A DNA stretch of 64,000 nt from Bacteroidota bacterium (GCA_016183805.1 JACPDX010000006.1:33693-97692); one strand, 5' to 3'; positions 17,822 through 27,833 are shown, counted from the first letter of the stretch. Notes: a model not told the origin generated them from the letters alone. Translations and numbers: made by a program.

Positions 17822-19162
17822 TTAATGAAAAAATTCTTCAACATCTTCTATGTCACTGTTTTGAACAAAAACAACAGCTTTGTCGCCTTCTTGTATCTGA
17901 AAATCACCAAAAGGAATAAAACCTTTATTGTTTCTAATAATACCAGCTACATTCATAGATTTAGGTAATTTAAGTTCACGAAGTGGCTTGCGTGTTATTT
18001 TGGTGTTTGCCTTTACGTTAAACTCTATAATTTCCGCATCAACCCCATGTAGGTTGGCAATGGCTTGAACTTCTCCTTTTCTGATGTATTTTATTATTTC
18101 GTTTGCTGCAATAATTTTTTTATTGATTAATGTATCAATACCTATGTTTTGTGAAAGATTGATATAATCCATGTTCTCTACCCGTGCAATAGTTTTTCGA
18201 ACACCATGCGATTTGGCTACCAAAGAAGTGATGATGTTGGTCTCAGAATTACCTGTTAAAGCAATAAAAGCATCCATATCATCAATATTTTCTTCTTCTA
18301 AAATGGAGACATCTCTGCCGTCGGCATTAATTACCAGTGTTTTTTTAAGTTTTTCAGCTACTTCTTCAGCCCTTATTTTGTTCTCTTCAATAAGCGTTAC
18401 ATTGTATTTTTTTTCTAACAATTCGGCAGTTAAAACTGCTATTCTGCTTGCTCCGAGTATCATTATGTTTTTTATTTCATAACAATCCTGACCACAAATA
18501 TTTGTAACTTCTTTTATACCATCCGGGGTAGCAATAAAATAAACGATGTCATTTTCTTTAAGCACCGAATCAGCTTGAACCATTAGAGTTTTACCCTGAC
18601 GGAGAAATACCAGCGGTTTAAACGATTGGTGTGGGTTTAGGTAGGAGGTATCAACTATAGATTTATTAATTAATTGTGAATTGTTACCTATCGCGATACC
18701 AAAAACAGAAAGTTTTCCGTTTTCAAATTCATAATCATCTGTAAATAACGATTGGTTAACCAATCGTTGAATTTCTTTTGAAGCCAATTCTACAGGAGAA
18801 ATAATAGTATCAACCCCCATTTCTTTAAAAAAGGTTTCCAGTTCATTTAACGAAGTTTCGTAGTTGGTTAGTCGGGCAATGGTTTGTTTTGCACCTAATT
18901 TTTTTCCAATCATGCAAATAAGCATGTTTATTTCTTCAATGGAGGTAGCTGCAATTAACAAATCGCAAGAGCTGATTTTAGCCTCTTTTAACACCCCTAA
19001 ACTGGTTGCATCCCCTTTAATACCAATAACATCAATATGGTTTTGAACATACTGTAAACGTTCAATATTTTGATCAATAATATAAAGGTCTTGAGCTTCA
19101 TTGGTGAGCATTTTTGCTAAATGAAAACCAACTTCCCCTGCTCCTGCAATAATTATTTTCAT
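17822..19162 (-). CDS. trkA: Trk system potassium transporter regulatory subunit TrkA
   Basis: A 446-residue peripheral protein with two RCK modules. Each has a Rossmann NAD-binding domain (MKIIIAGAGEVGFHLAKML at the N-terminus; IMILGASRIAVLTAELLEKK near residue 230) and a TrkA_C domain (about residues 145-225 and 370-446, for example GIIRNNKGFIPFGDFQIQEG). NAD(H) or ATP binding gates the TrkH pore. In the second Rossmann motif the usual GxGxxG reads GASRIA, so nucleotide binding there may be weak. First gene of the trkA-trkH operon; the start ATG follows a 200-bp intergenic region with a 17-bp tandem duplication. Confidence 0.93.
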   Translation of the reverse strand: MKIIIAGAGEVGFHLAKMLTNEAQDLYIIDQNIERLQYVQNHIDVIGIKGDATSLGVLKEAKISSCDLLIAATSIEEINMLICMIGKKLGAKQTIARLTNYETSLNELETFFKEMGVDTIISPVELASKEIQRLVNQSLFTDDYEFENGKLSVFGIAIGNNSQLINKSIVDTSYLNPHQSFKPLVFLRQGKTLMVQADSVLKENDIVYFIATPDGIKEVTNICGQDCYEIKNIMILGASRIAVLTAELLEKKYNVTLIEENKIRAEEVAEKLKKTLVINADGRDVSILEEENIDDMDAFIALTGNSETNIITSLVAKSHGVRKTIARVENMDYINLSQNIGIDTLINKKIIAANEIIKYIRKGEVQAIANLHGVDAEIIEFNVKANTKITRKPLRELKLPKSMNVAGIIRNNKGFIPFGDFQIQEGDKAVVFVQNSDIEDVEEFFH

Positions 19163-19211
19163 ATGTAAATATCTATTGTTTTTTATATGTCATATGGAAT
19201 AGCCTATCTTC

Positions 19212-19245
19212 ATTTGTGTTTGTTTACAATTTGTGTTTGTTTACA
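19212..19245. repeat. Perfect 17-bp tandem duplication upstream of trkA
   Basis: ATTTGTGTTTGTTTACA occurs twice head to tail (19212-19228, 19229-19245), followed by ACAAAC, which can pair with GTTTGT. It lies 50-83 bp upstream of the trkA ATG and could hold a repeated operator. No function is shown. Confidence 0.6.
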
Positions 19246-19376
19246 ACAAACTTTTTGTTAATGGCTATTTCATAGTTTACCGAGAATTTTTTCAAATGTA
19301 AGAATCAAATGTGTTAATCTCTAAAAATTTATTAATGACCCATTTTTATTCAATTCAAAGTTGCTATTTTTACGGT

Positions 19377-21571
19377 ATGATAACTTCATCTGTCGAAAAT
19401 AATAGATTAGCTCTAGCCTCCAAATTTATCAACAATACCAATCGGCATGTTTTTTTAACCGGAAAAGCGGGTACCGGAAAAACCACATTCTTAAAATACA
19501 TCATTCATCATACCTTTAAAAATGTGGTGGTTGCTGCACCAACTGGCATTGCAGCAATAAATGCAGGAGCAACAATAAAAATTCTTTACTCAAAGAAATG
19601 AAAATGAACAGAGTAAAGCGAAAATTGTTGCAAGAAATGGAGTTGTTGATTATTGATGAGGTAAGTATGTTGCGTTCCGATTTATTGGATGCTATTGATA
19701 CCATTTTGCAATCGGTACGGAGAAACAGAAGAGCTTTTGGAGGTGTTCAGCTTTTATTTATTGGCGATTTGTTGCAATTGCCTCCAGTGGTAAAAGATGC
19801 CGAATGGCGAATTTTAAAACAATATTACAAAAGCCAGTTTTTTTTTGATGCTTATGCTTTAGCTGATAACCCACCTTTATACATTGAGTTAGAAAAAATT
19901 TATCGTCAAACCGATAACACTTTTATTTCCATTTTAAATAATTTAAGAAATAATACGGTTAACGAACACGATGTGGAAGTATTAAACCAGCATTATCAGC
20001 CCGATTTTAAACCAAAACCTACAGAAAATTATATTAAACTTACCACACATAACAACAGTGCCGATTTATTAAACAATACCGAATTAACAAAAATTAAAAA
20101 TCCATCCTATTTTTTTAAGGCAGAGATTAAAGATGATTTTAACGAAAATGCTTATCCGTTGGAGTTAACACTTGAGCTAAAAAAAGGAGCTCAAATTATG
20201 TTTGTTAAAAACGATCCATCGGGAGGTCAGCGTTTTTTTAATGGCAAAATAGGAGTTGTTTCTTCCATAAATGATGATGAAATTGAAGTAGAATTTGAAG
20301 ACAAAACCAAACCAATAACGGTAGATAAATATGTTTGGGAAAACATAAAATACAAAGTAAACGATGTTACCAACGAAATTGTTGAAGATGTTGTTGGTAC
20401 GTTTACTCAGTACCCTATAAAATTAGCTTGGGCAATTACGGTACATAAAAGTCAAGGGTTAACGTTTGATAAAGCAATTATTGATGTAGAACATGCTTTT
20501 GCACCTGGTCAGGTTTATGTGGCATTGTCGAGATTAACATCATTAGATGGTTTGGTGTTGAGTTCTAAAATCAACTTTAAAAATTTAACGAGCGATGAAA
20601 CCGTTGCAAATTTTGGGAAAACCAAACCAACAGAAGATACCTTAACCAATCTTTTAACCGACGAGTCGCAGCAGTTTTTAAAAAACTACATTGTTGCCGG
20701 TTTTGATTTTAATTTTTTACAACAGCAATTGTTTATGCATGTAAATAGTTATGGCAAAGATGAAAAAAGGTCGGAAAAACAACAGTATTTCGATTGGGCG
20801 AATCAATTGATGAAAGATGTTGATGTAGTTAAGGAAACAGCTGATAAATTTATCAATCAAGTCAATCAAATTTTTGCACATCAAAAAACTGATTACCAAA
20901 CTATTTTGTTAGCCAGAGTAAATTCAGCAAAAGAGTATTTTTTACCCATTTTAAAAACACATTCGAAAGCTATTTTAGCTAAGATTGAAGAGGTAGGTAC
21001 CAAAAAGAAAGTAAAAGCTTATTTGCAAGAATTGGTTGATTTGGATGGTGTTTTTTACAAACAAATTCAATCTATTCAAAAAGTAGAGGCTTTGTTAAAA
21101 TCGTCGTTAAATAATGTGGAGTTTACTAAAGAAAACATAGGGATAAGTCATGCAGATAGAATAAAAGAGGTTACTTCTATTATTCCTGATAAAGTGGAGA
21201 AGACCGAAGTCGGAAGACCGAAGGCCGAAGTTAGAAGGAAGGATACGAAAGAGAAAAAAGAAAAAATTGATACTAAAAAAGTAACTTTTGACTTATACAA
21301 AGCAGGAAAAAGTATTGCTGAAATTGCCAAAGAAAGGGGTTTCGCAACAACCACCATCGAAGGGCATTTGGCTCACTATATTGGACTTGGTTTAATCAAT
21401 ATCAAAGAATTTGTTGAGGAGGAAAAAATGAAAATAATTATGGATACCATTAAAAAATTAGACACCAATTTATTAAGTGAAATAAAACACCATTTGGGAG
21501 AAGATTTTTCTTACCCGGAAATAAAATGTACGTTAGCTTATTATCAAAATGCGAGTAAAGTAACAATGTGA
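19377..21571 (+). pseudogene. PIF1-like superfamily 1 helicase with HTH C-terminus, broken by an internal deletion and frameshift
   Basis: Residues from ATG 19377 give NRHVFLTGKAGTGKTTFLKY (Walker A) and VVVAAPTGIAAINAGA; this frame stops at 19601. The next frame continues from about 19580 with KEMKMNRVKRKLLQEMELL, then LLIIDEVSMLRSDLLDAID (Walker B), GVQLLFIGDLLQLPPVV, AWAITVHKSQGLTFDKAIID and GQVYVALSRLTSLDGLVL. A helix-turn-helix region ends the protein (FDLYKAGKSIAEIAKERGFA). Intact relatives carry about 25-30 residues with motif Ia (TIHS...) between the two parts, so both a deletion and a frame change are present at about 19575. Such helicases unwind DNA ahead of repair or recombination. 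As sequenced it should be non-functional; an assembly error is the alternative. Confidence 0.8.
21195..21244 (+). repeat. Degenerate GAAG-type repeats inside the helicase gene
   Basis: About 10-bp units (AGACCGAAGTC, GGAAGACCGAAG, GCCGAAGTTAGAAGG) encode a Lys/Arg/Glu-rich linker (KTEVGRPKAEVRRKDTK) before the HTH domain. They belong to the same family as the clusters at 6981-7104 and 22389-22426. Confidence 0.55.
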
Positions 21572-21598
21572 AAATGTAACAATGTAACAATGTGAAAA
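21561..21598. repeat. Short iterated TAACAATG/TGAAAATG repeats
   Basis: Five 8-bp units (TAACAATG, TGAAAATG, TAACAATG, TAACAATG, TGAAAAT) run from the end of the helicase gene across the 35-bp gap to the next start. Iteration of this kind can move by slippage; no function is visible. Confidence 0.6.
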
Positions 21599-21606
21599 TT
21601 TGTCTA

Positions 21607-22392
21607 ATGAATAAAACCCACCTCATATTAAACTATTTAAACTACTTTTTTAAAGCTAGGAATCAACATGGCATTCACTCTCCTTTTGTGTATGAATTGT
21701 ACAACAATGTAATAAAAGACCAAACACCATTTTATGTTTTTAGTGATATTGAATCGATACGAGCAAAATTACTGCTATCTAATATCGAAATTGAAATCAA
21801 CGATTTTGGTGCCGGGTCAACCATCAATAAATCAAACAAACGACGAATCAGCGACATCGCGAAAAATTCGTTGAAAGCTTCAAAATATGCACAATTGTTG
21901 TTTAGATTGGTGAACAGGTTTAAACCAACCAACGTGTTGGAATTAGGTACAAGTTTGGGCATCAGTACTATGTATTTGGCTGCTTCAAGTTCAAAAACAC
22001 ATGTAACCACCGTTGAAGGCTGTTCGAACATATCAAAAGTGGCTCAAATCAATTTTTATAAATTGGGATTGAAAAATATAAAACTGATTAATCAATCTTT
22101 TGAGGATTTTTTGCCCGATTATTTAAAAACGATACCAACATTAGATTTTGTGTTTTTTGATGGAAATCACACCAAAGAAGCTACGCTTAATTATTTTAAT
22201 TTATGTGTAGAAAAAATCAACCAGCATACCATTTTTGTGTTTGACGATATTTATTGGAGTAAAGGCATGAATGAAGCTTGGAATGAAATAAAACATCATC
22301 CAAAAATTACCACCACTATTGATTTATTTACTGTGGGCATCATATTTTTTAACCCCGATTTAAGTAAAGAACATTTTGTGTTGAGGTATTAG
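21607..22392 (+). CDS. Class I SAM-dependent methyltransferase
   Basis: A 261-residue Rossmann-type methyltransferase. Residues about 100-200 show the SAM-binding core: NVLELGTSLGISTMYLA (motif I), HVTTVEGCSNISKVAQ (motif II, acidic end), LDFVFFDGNHTKEATLNYF (motif IV) and HTIFVFDDIYWSKGM. The arrangement is close to O-methyltransferase family 3/24 proteins. The first part (ARNQHGIHSPFVYELYNNVI) is typical of a Bacteroidota family whose substrate is unknown. ATG 21607 is preferred to GTG 21592, because the five upstream codons are made by the repeat tract. Follows the broken helicase closely and may share its transcript. Confidence 0.85.
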   Translation: MNKTHLILNYLNYFFKARNQHGIHSPFVYELYNNVIKDQTPFYVFSDIESIRAKLLLSNIEIEINDFGAGSTINKSNKRRISDIAKNSLKASKYAQLLFRLVNRFKPTNVLELGTSLGISTMYLAASSSKTHVTTVEGCSNISKVAQINFYKLGLKNIKLINQSFEDFLPDYLKTIPTLDFVFFDGNHTKEATLNYFNLCVEKINQHTIFVFDDIYWSKGMNEAWNEIKHHPKITTTIDLFTVGIIFFNPDLSKEHFVLRY

Positions 22393-22466
22393 AAGTTGGA
22401 AGATGGAAGGTCGAGGTTGGAAGGCAGTATTATTATCGGTTTCCCTCCGTTAGCTGACGGAAGGGG
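22389..22466. repeat. Intergenic degenerate repeats plus an iterated palindrome
   Basis: GAAG-type units (AGAAGTTGGAAGATGGAAGG and on to about 22426) are followed by CCCTCCGT-TAGCTG-ACGGAAGGG (22443-22465), a palindrome with one bulge. The gap lies between two convergent genes, so the hairpin may also help termination. Confidence 0.55.
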
Positions 22467-22479
22467 TAGGGCATATTTC

Positions 22480-23583
22480 TCAGCTTTCTATTGAATCTTC
22501 CTTCCGAACAATATTTCTCAACCACACCAAACATAAGATGGAAATCAATAGCAAAGCTCCCATAATATACCAAGTTACTTCATAACTCAAATGGGCAACA
22601 AGCTGCATACCAGAGTTATGTCCAAAAATATGGGCAATAGAAAAGGTCATGGTAAACAATGCCATGTAATCGCCTTGGTTATTAAACTTGGCAGCCCTGC
22701 CCATAGCAAACGAGTTAGAAAAGGGAAAATTTAGCATCTCACCTACCGACATCAATACCATACCAATAACCAACACACCCATCCATGCACTCGTGTTTAA
22801 AATAAAAAAACTCAAGGCAAAAATCAAGGTGCTTATGGTCAATATCCTATATTTCGAAAAACGACCTTTCTCAAAATAAGTTACCAAAGGCATTTCCAAT
22901 ATAAAAATTAACAGTCCGTTTAACGACATTAGCCAACCTATTTCTTTTTCTGTTAATCGATGTACATCATGATAATAGAGCGGAATAGTTGAAAAATACT
23001 GCATAAAAGTAAACCCTACCAACAACAATGCTCCCAGAAAGACCAAATAAGCTTTATCCTTATAAGGAGAACCTTTTATACCTACTTCCTCTTCTTTAAT
23101 TTTATTGTTGGCATGACGTTCGTTTAATACATACACAAAAAGTAAACCTGCCAAAATACAAGTAACTCCATCTACCCAAAACAATCCTGCATAACCTATA
23201 CTGTAAATAATAATACCTCCAACTGCAGGTCCCATAGAAAAACCTAAGTTTATTGCTAATCGAATTAAGGTAACTGCACGGGTTCGGTTTTCAGGTTTGG
23301 CATAAGCTGCTACGGCAACAAACAAAGCCGGTCTAAAAGTATCTGCGATTAACATCAAAAAGAAAATGGCAATACAGATTCCGGCAAAAGAAGTAATAAA
23401 TTGAAGTCCGATAAACATGAATCCTGATATCAGCAAACTCCAAAACATTACTTTATAAAACCCAAACTTGTTGGTAAGTTTTCCTCCCAGCCATGCACCA
23501 CAAACTTAACCGAAACCAAAAGCGGTCATTATCCAACCCACGTTACCCAATGTAAATTTTAAGTTTTCGGTAAGGTATTGATA
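22480..23583 (-). pseudogene. MFS transporter, 5' truncated and interrupted by a stop codon
   Basis: The open part (22480-23448, 322 residues) has about ten membrane helices and MFS features (DTFRPALFVAVAAYAKPENR, GWLMSLNGLLIFILEMPLV). The same frame continues upstream: ENLKFTLGNVGWIMTAFGFG, then TAA at 23508-23506, then VCGAWLGGKLTNKFGFYKVM, the conserved loop between helices 2 and 3. So a codon (expected Ser or Leu) has become a stop. Further upstream the frame ends in stops near 23585 and the first helix and start codon are gone. Two independent lesions argue for a true pseudogene. Substrate unknown; relatives are drug- or sugar-type exporters. Confidence 0.82.
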
Positions 23584-23716
23584 TAATTATTACTTTTTTT
23601 TAATTAGTTAATGGGTCAAAATTAGTTAATTGAGTTTAACTGAAAGTGAACAGGTAATAAAATCAAGCCAATTAAAAAAACTAAATAAATAAGTTTACGT
23701 ATTGATAAATAGACAC

Positions 23717-23738
23717 TAACTTTGATTTATAAATCAAA
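23717..23738 (+). promoter_or_regulatory. Candidate -7 element and perfect 18-bp palindrome at a lipoprotein start
   Basis: TAACTTTG (23717-23724) fits the Bacteroidota -7 consensus. It runs into TTTGATTTATAAATCAAA (23721-23738), an exact palindrome whose last base is the A of the start codon. This is a good candidate operator for a dimeric repressor. A -33 element is not clear (GTTTACG about 20 nt upstream is possible). Confidence 0.45.
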
Positions 23739-24610
23739 TGAGACAATTACTTTATTTCTTCGCTTTTTTTCTTTTGCTGGCATGCAACGACTTGACCAAT
23801 ACTGATTTTTTTGATAACAAAAAAGACAGTGATTTAAAAAAAATTTCGGAGACTATAACCACATCAGAAGATAGTGTAGTTTATGCGGAGAATGTAAGCC
23901 CGGATGGTAGTTGGCAAGTTAATATCAATCTAAAGGAAGGTTATTTTTGGGGCTATACGGTTGTTTATAATATCGGGAAAATTATCACAAAAAAAATAAA
24001 CTCTGGTATTGAATTGACTGGTAAAATGAATGATCCAAAGGCAAAATGGATGAATGATACCACCTATAAAATTCAAAATATTGGAGCAACTACAACTGGA
24101 CACTACGAATTAATTATTTATAAAAGTGCCGCATGTAAATACATCGAGCATTTTAAAGAAGAAAAAGATACCACAGAAGTTGTTGAATTAATGGAAGGAG
24201 ATTCGGCTACTTTAACTCATGAAAACAATGATAAAAAAGAGCCCGAAATAATTAACTCATACAGCCAAACGGATAATTATATCGTATTTACACAAACCTT
24301 AAAAAATTACAATAATTCCTCAACTGGTTCTAATTCTAGCGAAACCAATTTGTCAATAGTTATTCAAAATTATACCGATTCGTTTGAATATAATAATGAA
24401 GAGTTAAATGTTGTTAAACTTAATTATAGTTTTACTGATGGTTTGAATGATATCAGCGGTGACAAACCTTTTAAAGGTTATTTAAAAGGTAAACTTTTAC
24501 CTGATAACACTTGGGAAATAGAGTTGGATTTGTGGATTTCAATTTTTAGTTACGTGGACAACGAAAAAGGAAAAAAACAGATTAAAACATCGGGCATTTT
24601 TAAACCATAA
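23738..24610 (+). CDS. Hypothetical lipoprotein
   Basis: A 290-residue protein with a lipoprotein signal (MRQLLYFFAFFLLLAC; Cys16). After a charged stretch (KKDSDLKKISETITTSED) the rest is polar with alternating hydrophobic residues, suggesting a beta-rich fold in the periplasm or on the cell surface. Asn, Asp, Lys and Thr are very frequent. I do not recognise a family. The next gene, another small lipoprotein, starts 10 bp later, so they form a pair. A palindrome overlapping the start suggests specific control. Confidence 0.75.
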   Translation: MRQLLYFFAFFLLLACNDLTNTDFFDNKKDSDLKKISETITTSEDSVVYAENVSPDGSWQVNINLKEGYFWGYTVVYNIGKIITKKINSGIELTGKMNDPKAKWMNDTTYKIQNIGATTTGHYELIIYKSAACKYIEHFKEEKDTTEVVELMEGDSATLTHENNDKKEPEIINSYSQTDNYIVFTQTLKNYNNSSTGSNSSETNLSIVIQNYTDSFEYNNEELNVVKLNYSFTDGLNDISGDKPFKGYLKGKLLPDNTWEIELDLWISIFSYVDNEKGKKQIKTSGIFKP

Positions 24611-24620
24611 ATATCCGCAG

Positions 24621-24998
24621 ATGAAAAATATTTTTTTGTTGCTTGTTATACTTTTCTTAATTTCTTGTAAAACACCCGAAACAACTAGTACCCCATTAAA
24701 AGTTAAAGACCCGAATTCGCCTTACACTACATGTGTATTAGTCGAAAAAGAATTTGTAAACAAAGGGGGGTATGCAACCGATTATAAAGAATTGTATTTA
24801 CAGTGTTCTGTACAGGATTATTTTATCAAAATTTGTGAAAGTAATGTTACTCTTGAAGAATTAAAATCCTACATCAATTCTAGCATCAAAATTAAAATGG
24901 AAATTAAAGATGGCAGATGGGATATTTGTAGCGGCGACCCTGCTTATGCTCAAAGCCGTATAGGAACTTATGTAGTTATTAAAGAAATCGTAAAATAA
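24621..24998 (+). CDS. Small hypothetical lipoprotein
   Basis: A 125-residue protein with signal and lipobox (MKNIFLLLVILFLISC; Cys16). The mature part has four further cysteines (YTTCVLVEKE, LYLQCSVQDYFIKICES, WDICSGDPAY), which could form two disulfides, and a compact alternation of strands. No family is recognised. Second gene of a two-lipoprotein unit; it converges with the acetyltransferase gene 6 bp downstream. Confidence 0.7.
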   Translation: MKNIFLLLVILFLISCKTPETTSTPLKVKDPNSPYTTCVLVEKEFVNKGGYATDYKELYLQCSVQDYFIKICESNVTLEELKSYINSSIKIKMEIKDGRWDICSGDPAYAQSRIGTYVVIKEIVK

Positions 24999-25004
24999 CT
25001 GTGG

Positions 25005-25505
25005 CTAATTTTTTCGAACTGCATAAATAAGTTCATCAAGGTATTCGCCATTTTTTAAAATGGTTTTTTCTAATCTGGCTTCTAAATTAAAACCGGCTTT
25101 TTCTAATACTTTTTGAGAGCCAATGTTAGTTCCAAAAGGTCGGGCAAAAATTCGTTCAATATCCAGCTCCATAAATCCTTTTTCCACTATTTGTTTTATG
25201 GCAGAAGTTATAATTCCGTTACCCCAAAAAGGTTCGGCAAGCCAATAACCTAATTCAGCATTTTTAATATGAATGTCGGTTTGAGGATGTAATCCAATTC
25301 CACCAATAGCCTCTCCATTTATATCAATAGCTAAAATTAGGTGAGCATTACTTGAATTTGCTTTTTCAATAAAAACTTTACCATGCTCAATAGTATAAGG
25401 ATATGGAAATAAATTGGTTAAATTTTTGGCAATGTTATAATTGTTGGCATACTTTACCAAACTGCTTAAATCATCGCTATTCCAATTTCTTAAAATAAAA
25501 TTCAT
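25005..25505 (-). CDS. GNAT-family N-acetyltransferase (RimJ/RimL-like)
   Basis: A 166-residue acetyl-CoA-dependent acyltransferase. It starts with FILRNWNSDDLSSLVKYANN, has the central strand AIDINGEAIGGIGLHPQTD, the acetyl-CoA loop ELGYWLAEPFWGNGIITSAI (Q/RxxGxG/A as WGNGI), and RIFARPFGTNIGSQKVLEKAGF, the usual RimJ/RimL motif B. Targets in this family are amino groups on proteins or small molecules; the substrate here cannot be named. Its ATG is 7 bp after the stop of the FG-GAP pseudogene on the same strand. Confidence 0.88.
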   Translation of the reverse strand: MNFILRNWNSDDLSSLVKYANNYNIAKNLTNLFPYPYTIEHGKVFIEKANSSNAHLILAIDINGEAIGGIGLHPQTDIHIKNAELGYWLAEPFWGNGIITSAIKQIVEKGFMELDIERIFARPFGTNIGSQKVLEKAGFNLEARLEKTILKNGEYLDELIYAVRKN

Positions 25506-25512
25506 CGGTTTA

Positions 25513-27775
25513 TTAATTTTTAACCAATTTAAACACTTTGTTTCCTACTTTATTGTTAAATTTTATCAAATAAATTCCTTGAGAAATGGCTAATAAATTA
25601 ATATTTTCAATAGGTTTACGAACTTCTTGATGGAGAAGTGTTTTACCCACTAAATCAATCAATTCTATTGTTGCATTATTAATTAAATTATTACCTAAAT
25701 CGATAGAAACACTATTTTTTGCTGGGTTGGGATAAATACTGATGTTCGACCATAAATTAATTTCTTCGACAGAAATAACAGCTTGTTTTCCTTCAAAAAA
25801 AGCAACGCCACCTGCTTGATTACCAATTACCATATCTAAATATGAGCTACCATTAACATTTGCTATGGTTACCGATGAATTAGTGCCTTCGTTGATGTTT
25901 AAAAAATTAGTATCTAATCTGGTAAATGTTCCTGATAAATTACCATCAATATTTCCAAATCTAAAAATATTTCCACTTGACGAACCTGCAAACATTTTGT
26001 AAGAACCAGCATCATCAATAACACAAGGAACACTATTCCCTTGGTAAAACATAGGATGTTTAGTAGAAACTCTTCCGAGTGAATCAGTAATTTTTGCAAA
26101 AGTTGGTACAGTTAACGTACCAGTATTTTCGTAATAAGAAAAATAACCGTTTTCTTTGCCTATAACCATATCTAACTTTCCATCTCTGTTTAAATCAACC
26201 AATTGTGGTGTAGCAAAATTTCCAACATCAATCGATTGATATTTGGGTTGATTTAATACAAAATTCGCTGGGTTACTTGCTCCTGCATTATTGGTGAAAT
26301 AATGTAAATTTCCAAAATAATCGCCAATCATCATATCTTCATCACCATCATTATCTAAATCACCAAAAGTTGGATGAATTCCTAAAACAGGTTTGTTTCC
26401 AACCAAATCTAAATTTATTGTTGATAATCCTGCAAAATCTTCATCGAGTAATTTATAAATTGGAGTTATGGTAGTTCCGATATTATGGTAAAGGGACAAG
26501 CCTGAGGTATAAAGTAACGAAACCGATTTGTCGTATTTACCATAATTACTAACGATTAAATCTTGTAAACCATCACCATCATAATCAAAAAAAACAGGAT
26601 GAGTCCGTTCTCCCAATTCTATCATATCTTCTTGTAAAAAGTTGGTTTGTTGGAGATTAAAAACAGGCAAAGAGGTTGTTCCGCTATTTAAATACAGCCA
26701 AAAACTTTTTGAATTTTCGCAGCCGGCATAACAATTATTAGTTACTAATAAATCTTTTGCATTATCATTATTTACATCCAAATAATATCCGGCAGGAAAA
26801 ACATCCATATCAACTGCAATAGTTGAACTGTTGTTGGATGGAAAATTCTGGTCTTCAACATTTATATAAGATGCCGTAAAGTTTGGCGTATTGTCGGCAT
26901 TGTAAAGAGCAGTTAAATTAGTAAACGAAACATCTCCTAAAACAAGTTCTTTTGAATTATTATTGTCTAAATCTAGGGTTAATAAGGTCGATCCACTGTG
27001 TTTTTTTTCGATATTTCCCTCTTGCTTAAGTTGATTGGTTATATATGCCAAACGTTGTGGATTTGAAACGTTGTAGTCGCAGGTATCATTTAACGTTACA
27101 CTATTATTAGATAAATTTTCGGCAAAATAGCCCCAACATTTGTTGGTCAATTTAAAAACCAAACTATCACAAGTTCCAAAATTTTCTACCGACAAATTTT
27201 TGTGATATTCCACGTAAGTTCCTAAAATAGAAAAGGTTAAAATATGTAGAACTCACGTATAAATTTATCGGATTATTTAATCCATCATCGGGCAAAAAAT
27301 CGGAATATATCAAATTAGTAACTAATTCAAAGCTTAGCTGAGTTTGAGAACTATTTTTATAAACTGCTGCTCCACCTGATGAATATGTAAAAATATCTAT
27401 TTTACCATCACAATTAAAATCTCTAAGCAATACCCAGTCGTGCAATTCCGGAAAACTATCTTTGTATTGCGGGGCAAAGGTATAGGCTATGGTAGAAGGA
27501 ATGCCTTGATTAATAAATGTCGAAATTTTATTTCCTGCTCTATCAAAAGTAAATAAATCATTTATTCCATCCAGATTTAAATCGATTTCTGAAACTTGTA
27601 TATGATTAAATCCGCCAATCCATGGATAAATATATGGATTGCTCAATTTGTCAAAAACCTGAACATTAATATTTCTTTCAAAATTCTCTTGAGCCAATAT
27701 TGGTTTTAAGAATAATGCTATTAAAAATAATAATAAAAATAGTTTACGAAACATAAGAAAAAACCTTTTAAACAA
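25513..27775 (-). pseudogene. FG-GAP/VCBS-repeat T9SS surface protein, split by a frameshift with small deletion
   Basis: The first part (27775-27167) has a signal peptide (LFLLLFLIALFLKPILAQ) and VCBS-type calcium-binding repeats (SEIDLNLDGINDLFTFDRAG, DFNCDGKIDIFTY). The second (27213-25513) continues with DYDGDGLQDLIVSNYG, DLDNDGDEDMMIGDYFGN, DLNRDGKLDMVIGKENG and ends in a T9SS tail (ISIYPNPAKNSVSIDLG, GIYLIKFNNKVGNKVFKLV). Near 27215-27250 the correct frame resumes as HILTFSILGTYVEYHKN, while the first frame reads STYFNLFYFRNLRG; about a dozen residues of one repeat seem lost as well. Intact relatives are about 750 residues with a surface beta-propeller. Either a decayed gene or a sequence error. 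Confidence 0.8.
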
Positions 27776-27833
27776 CCCAAAGATATCGAATTTATTAGCT
27801 TTAGCGTATTTATTAAAGTAATTAAAATTTATA

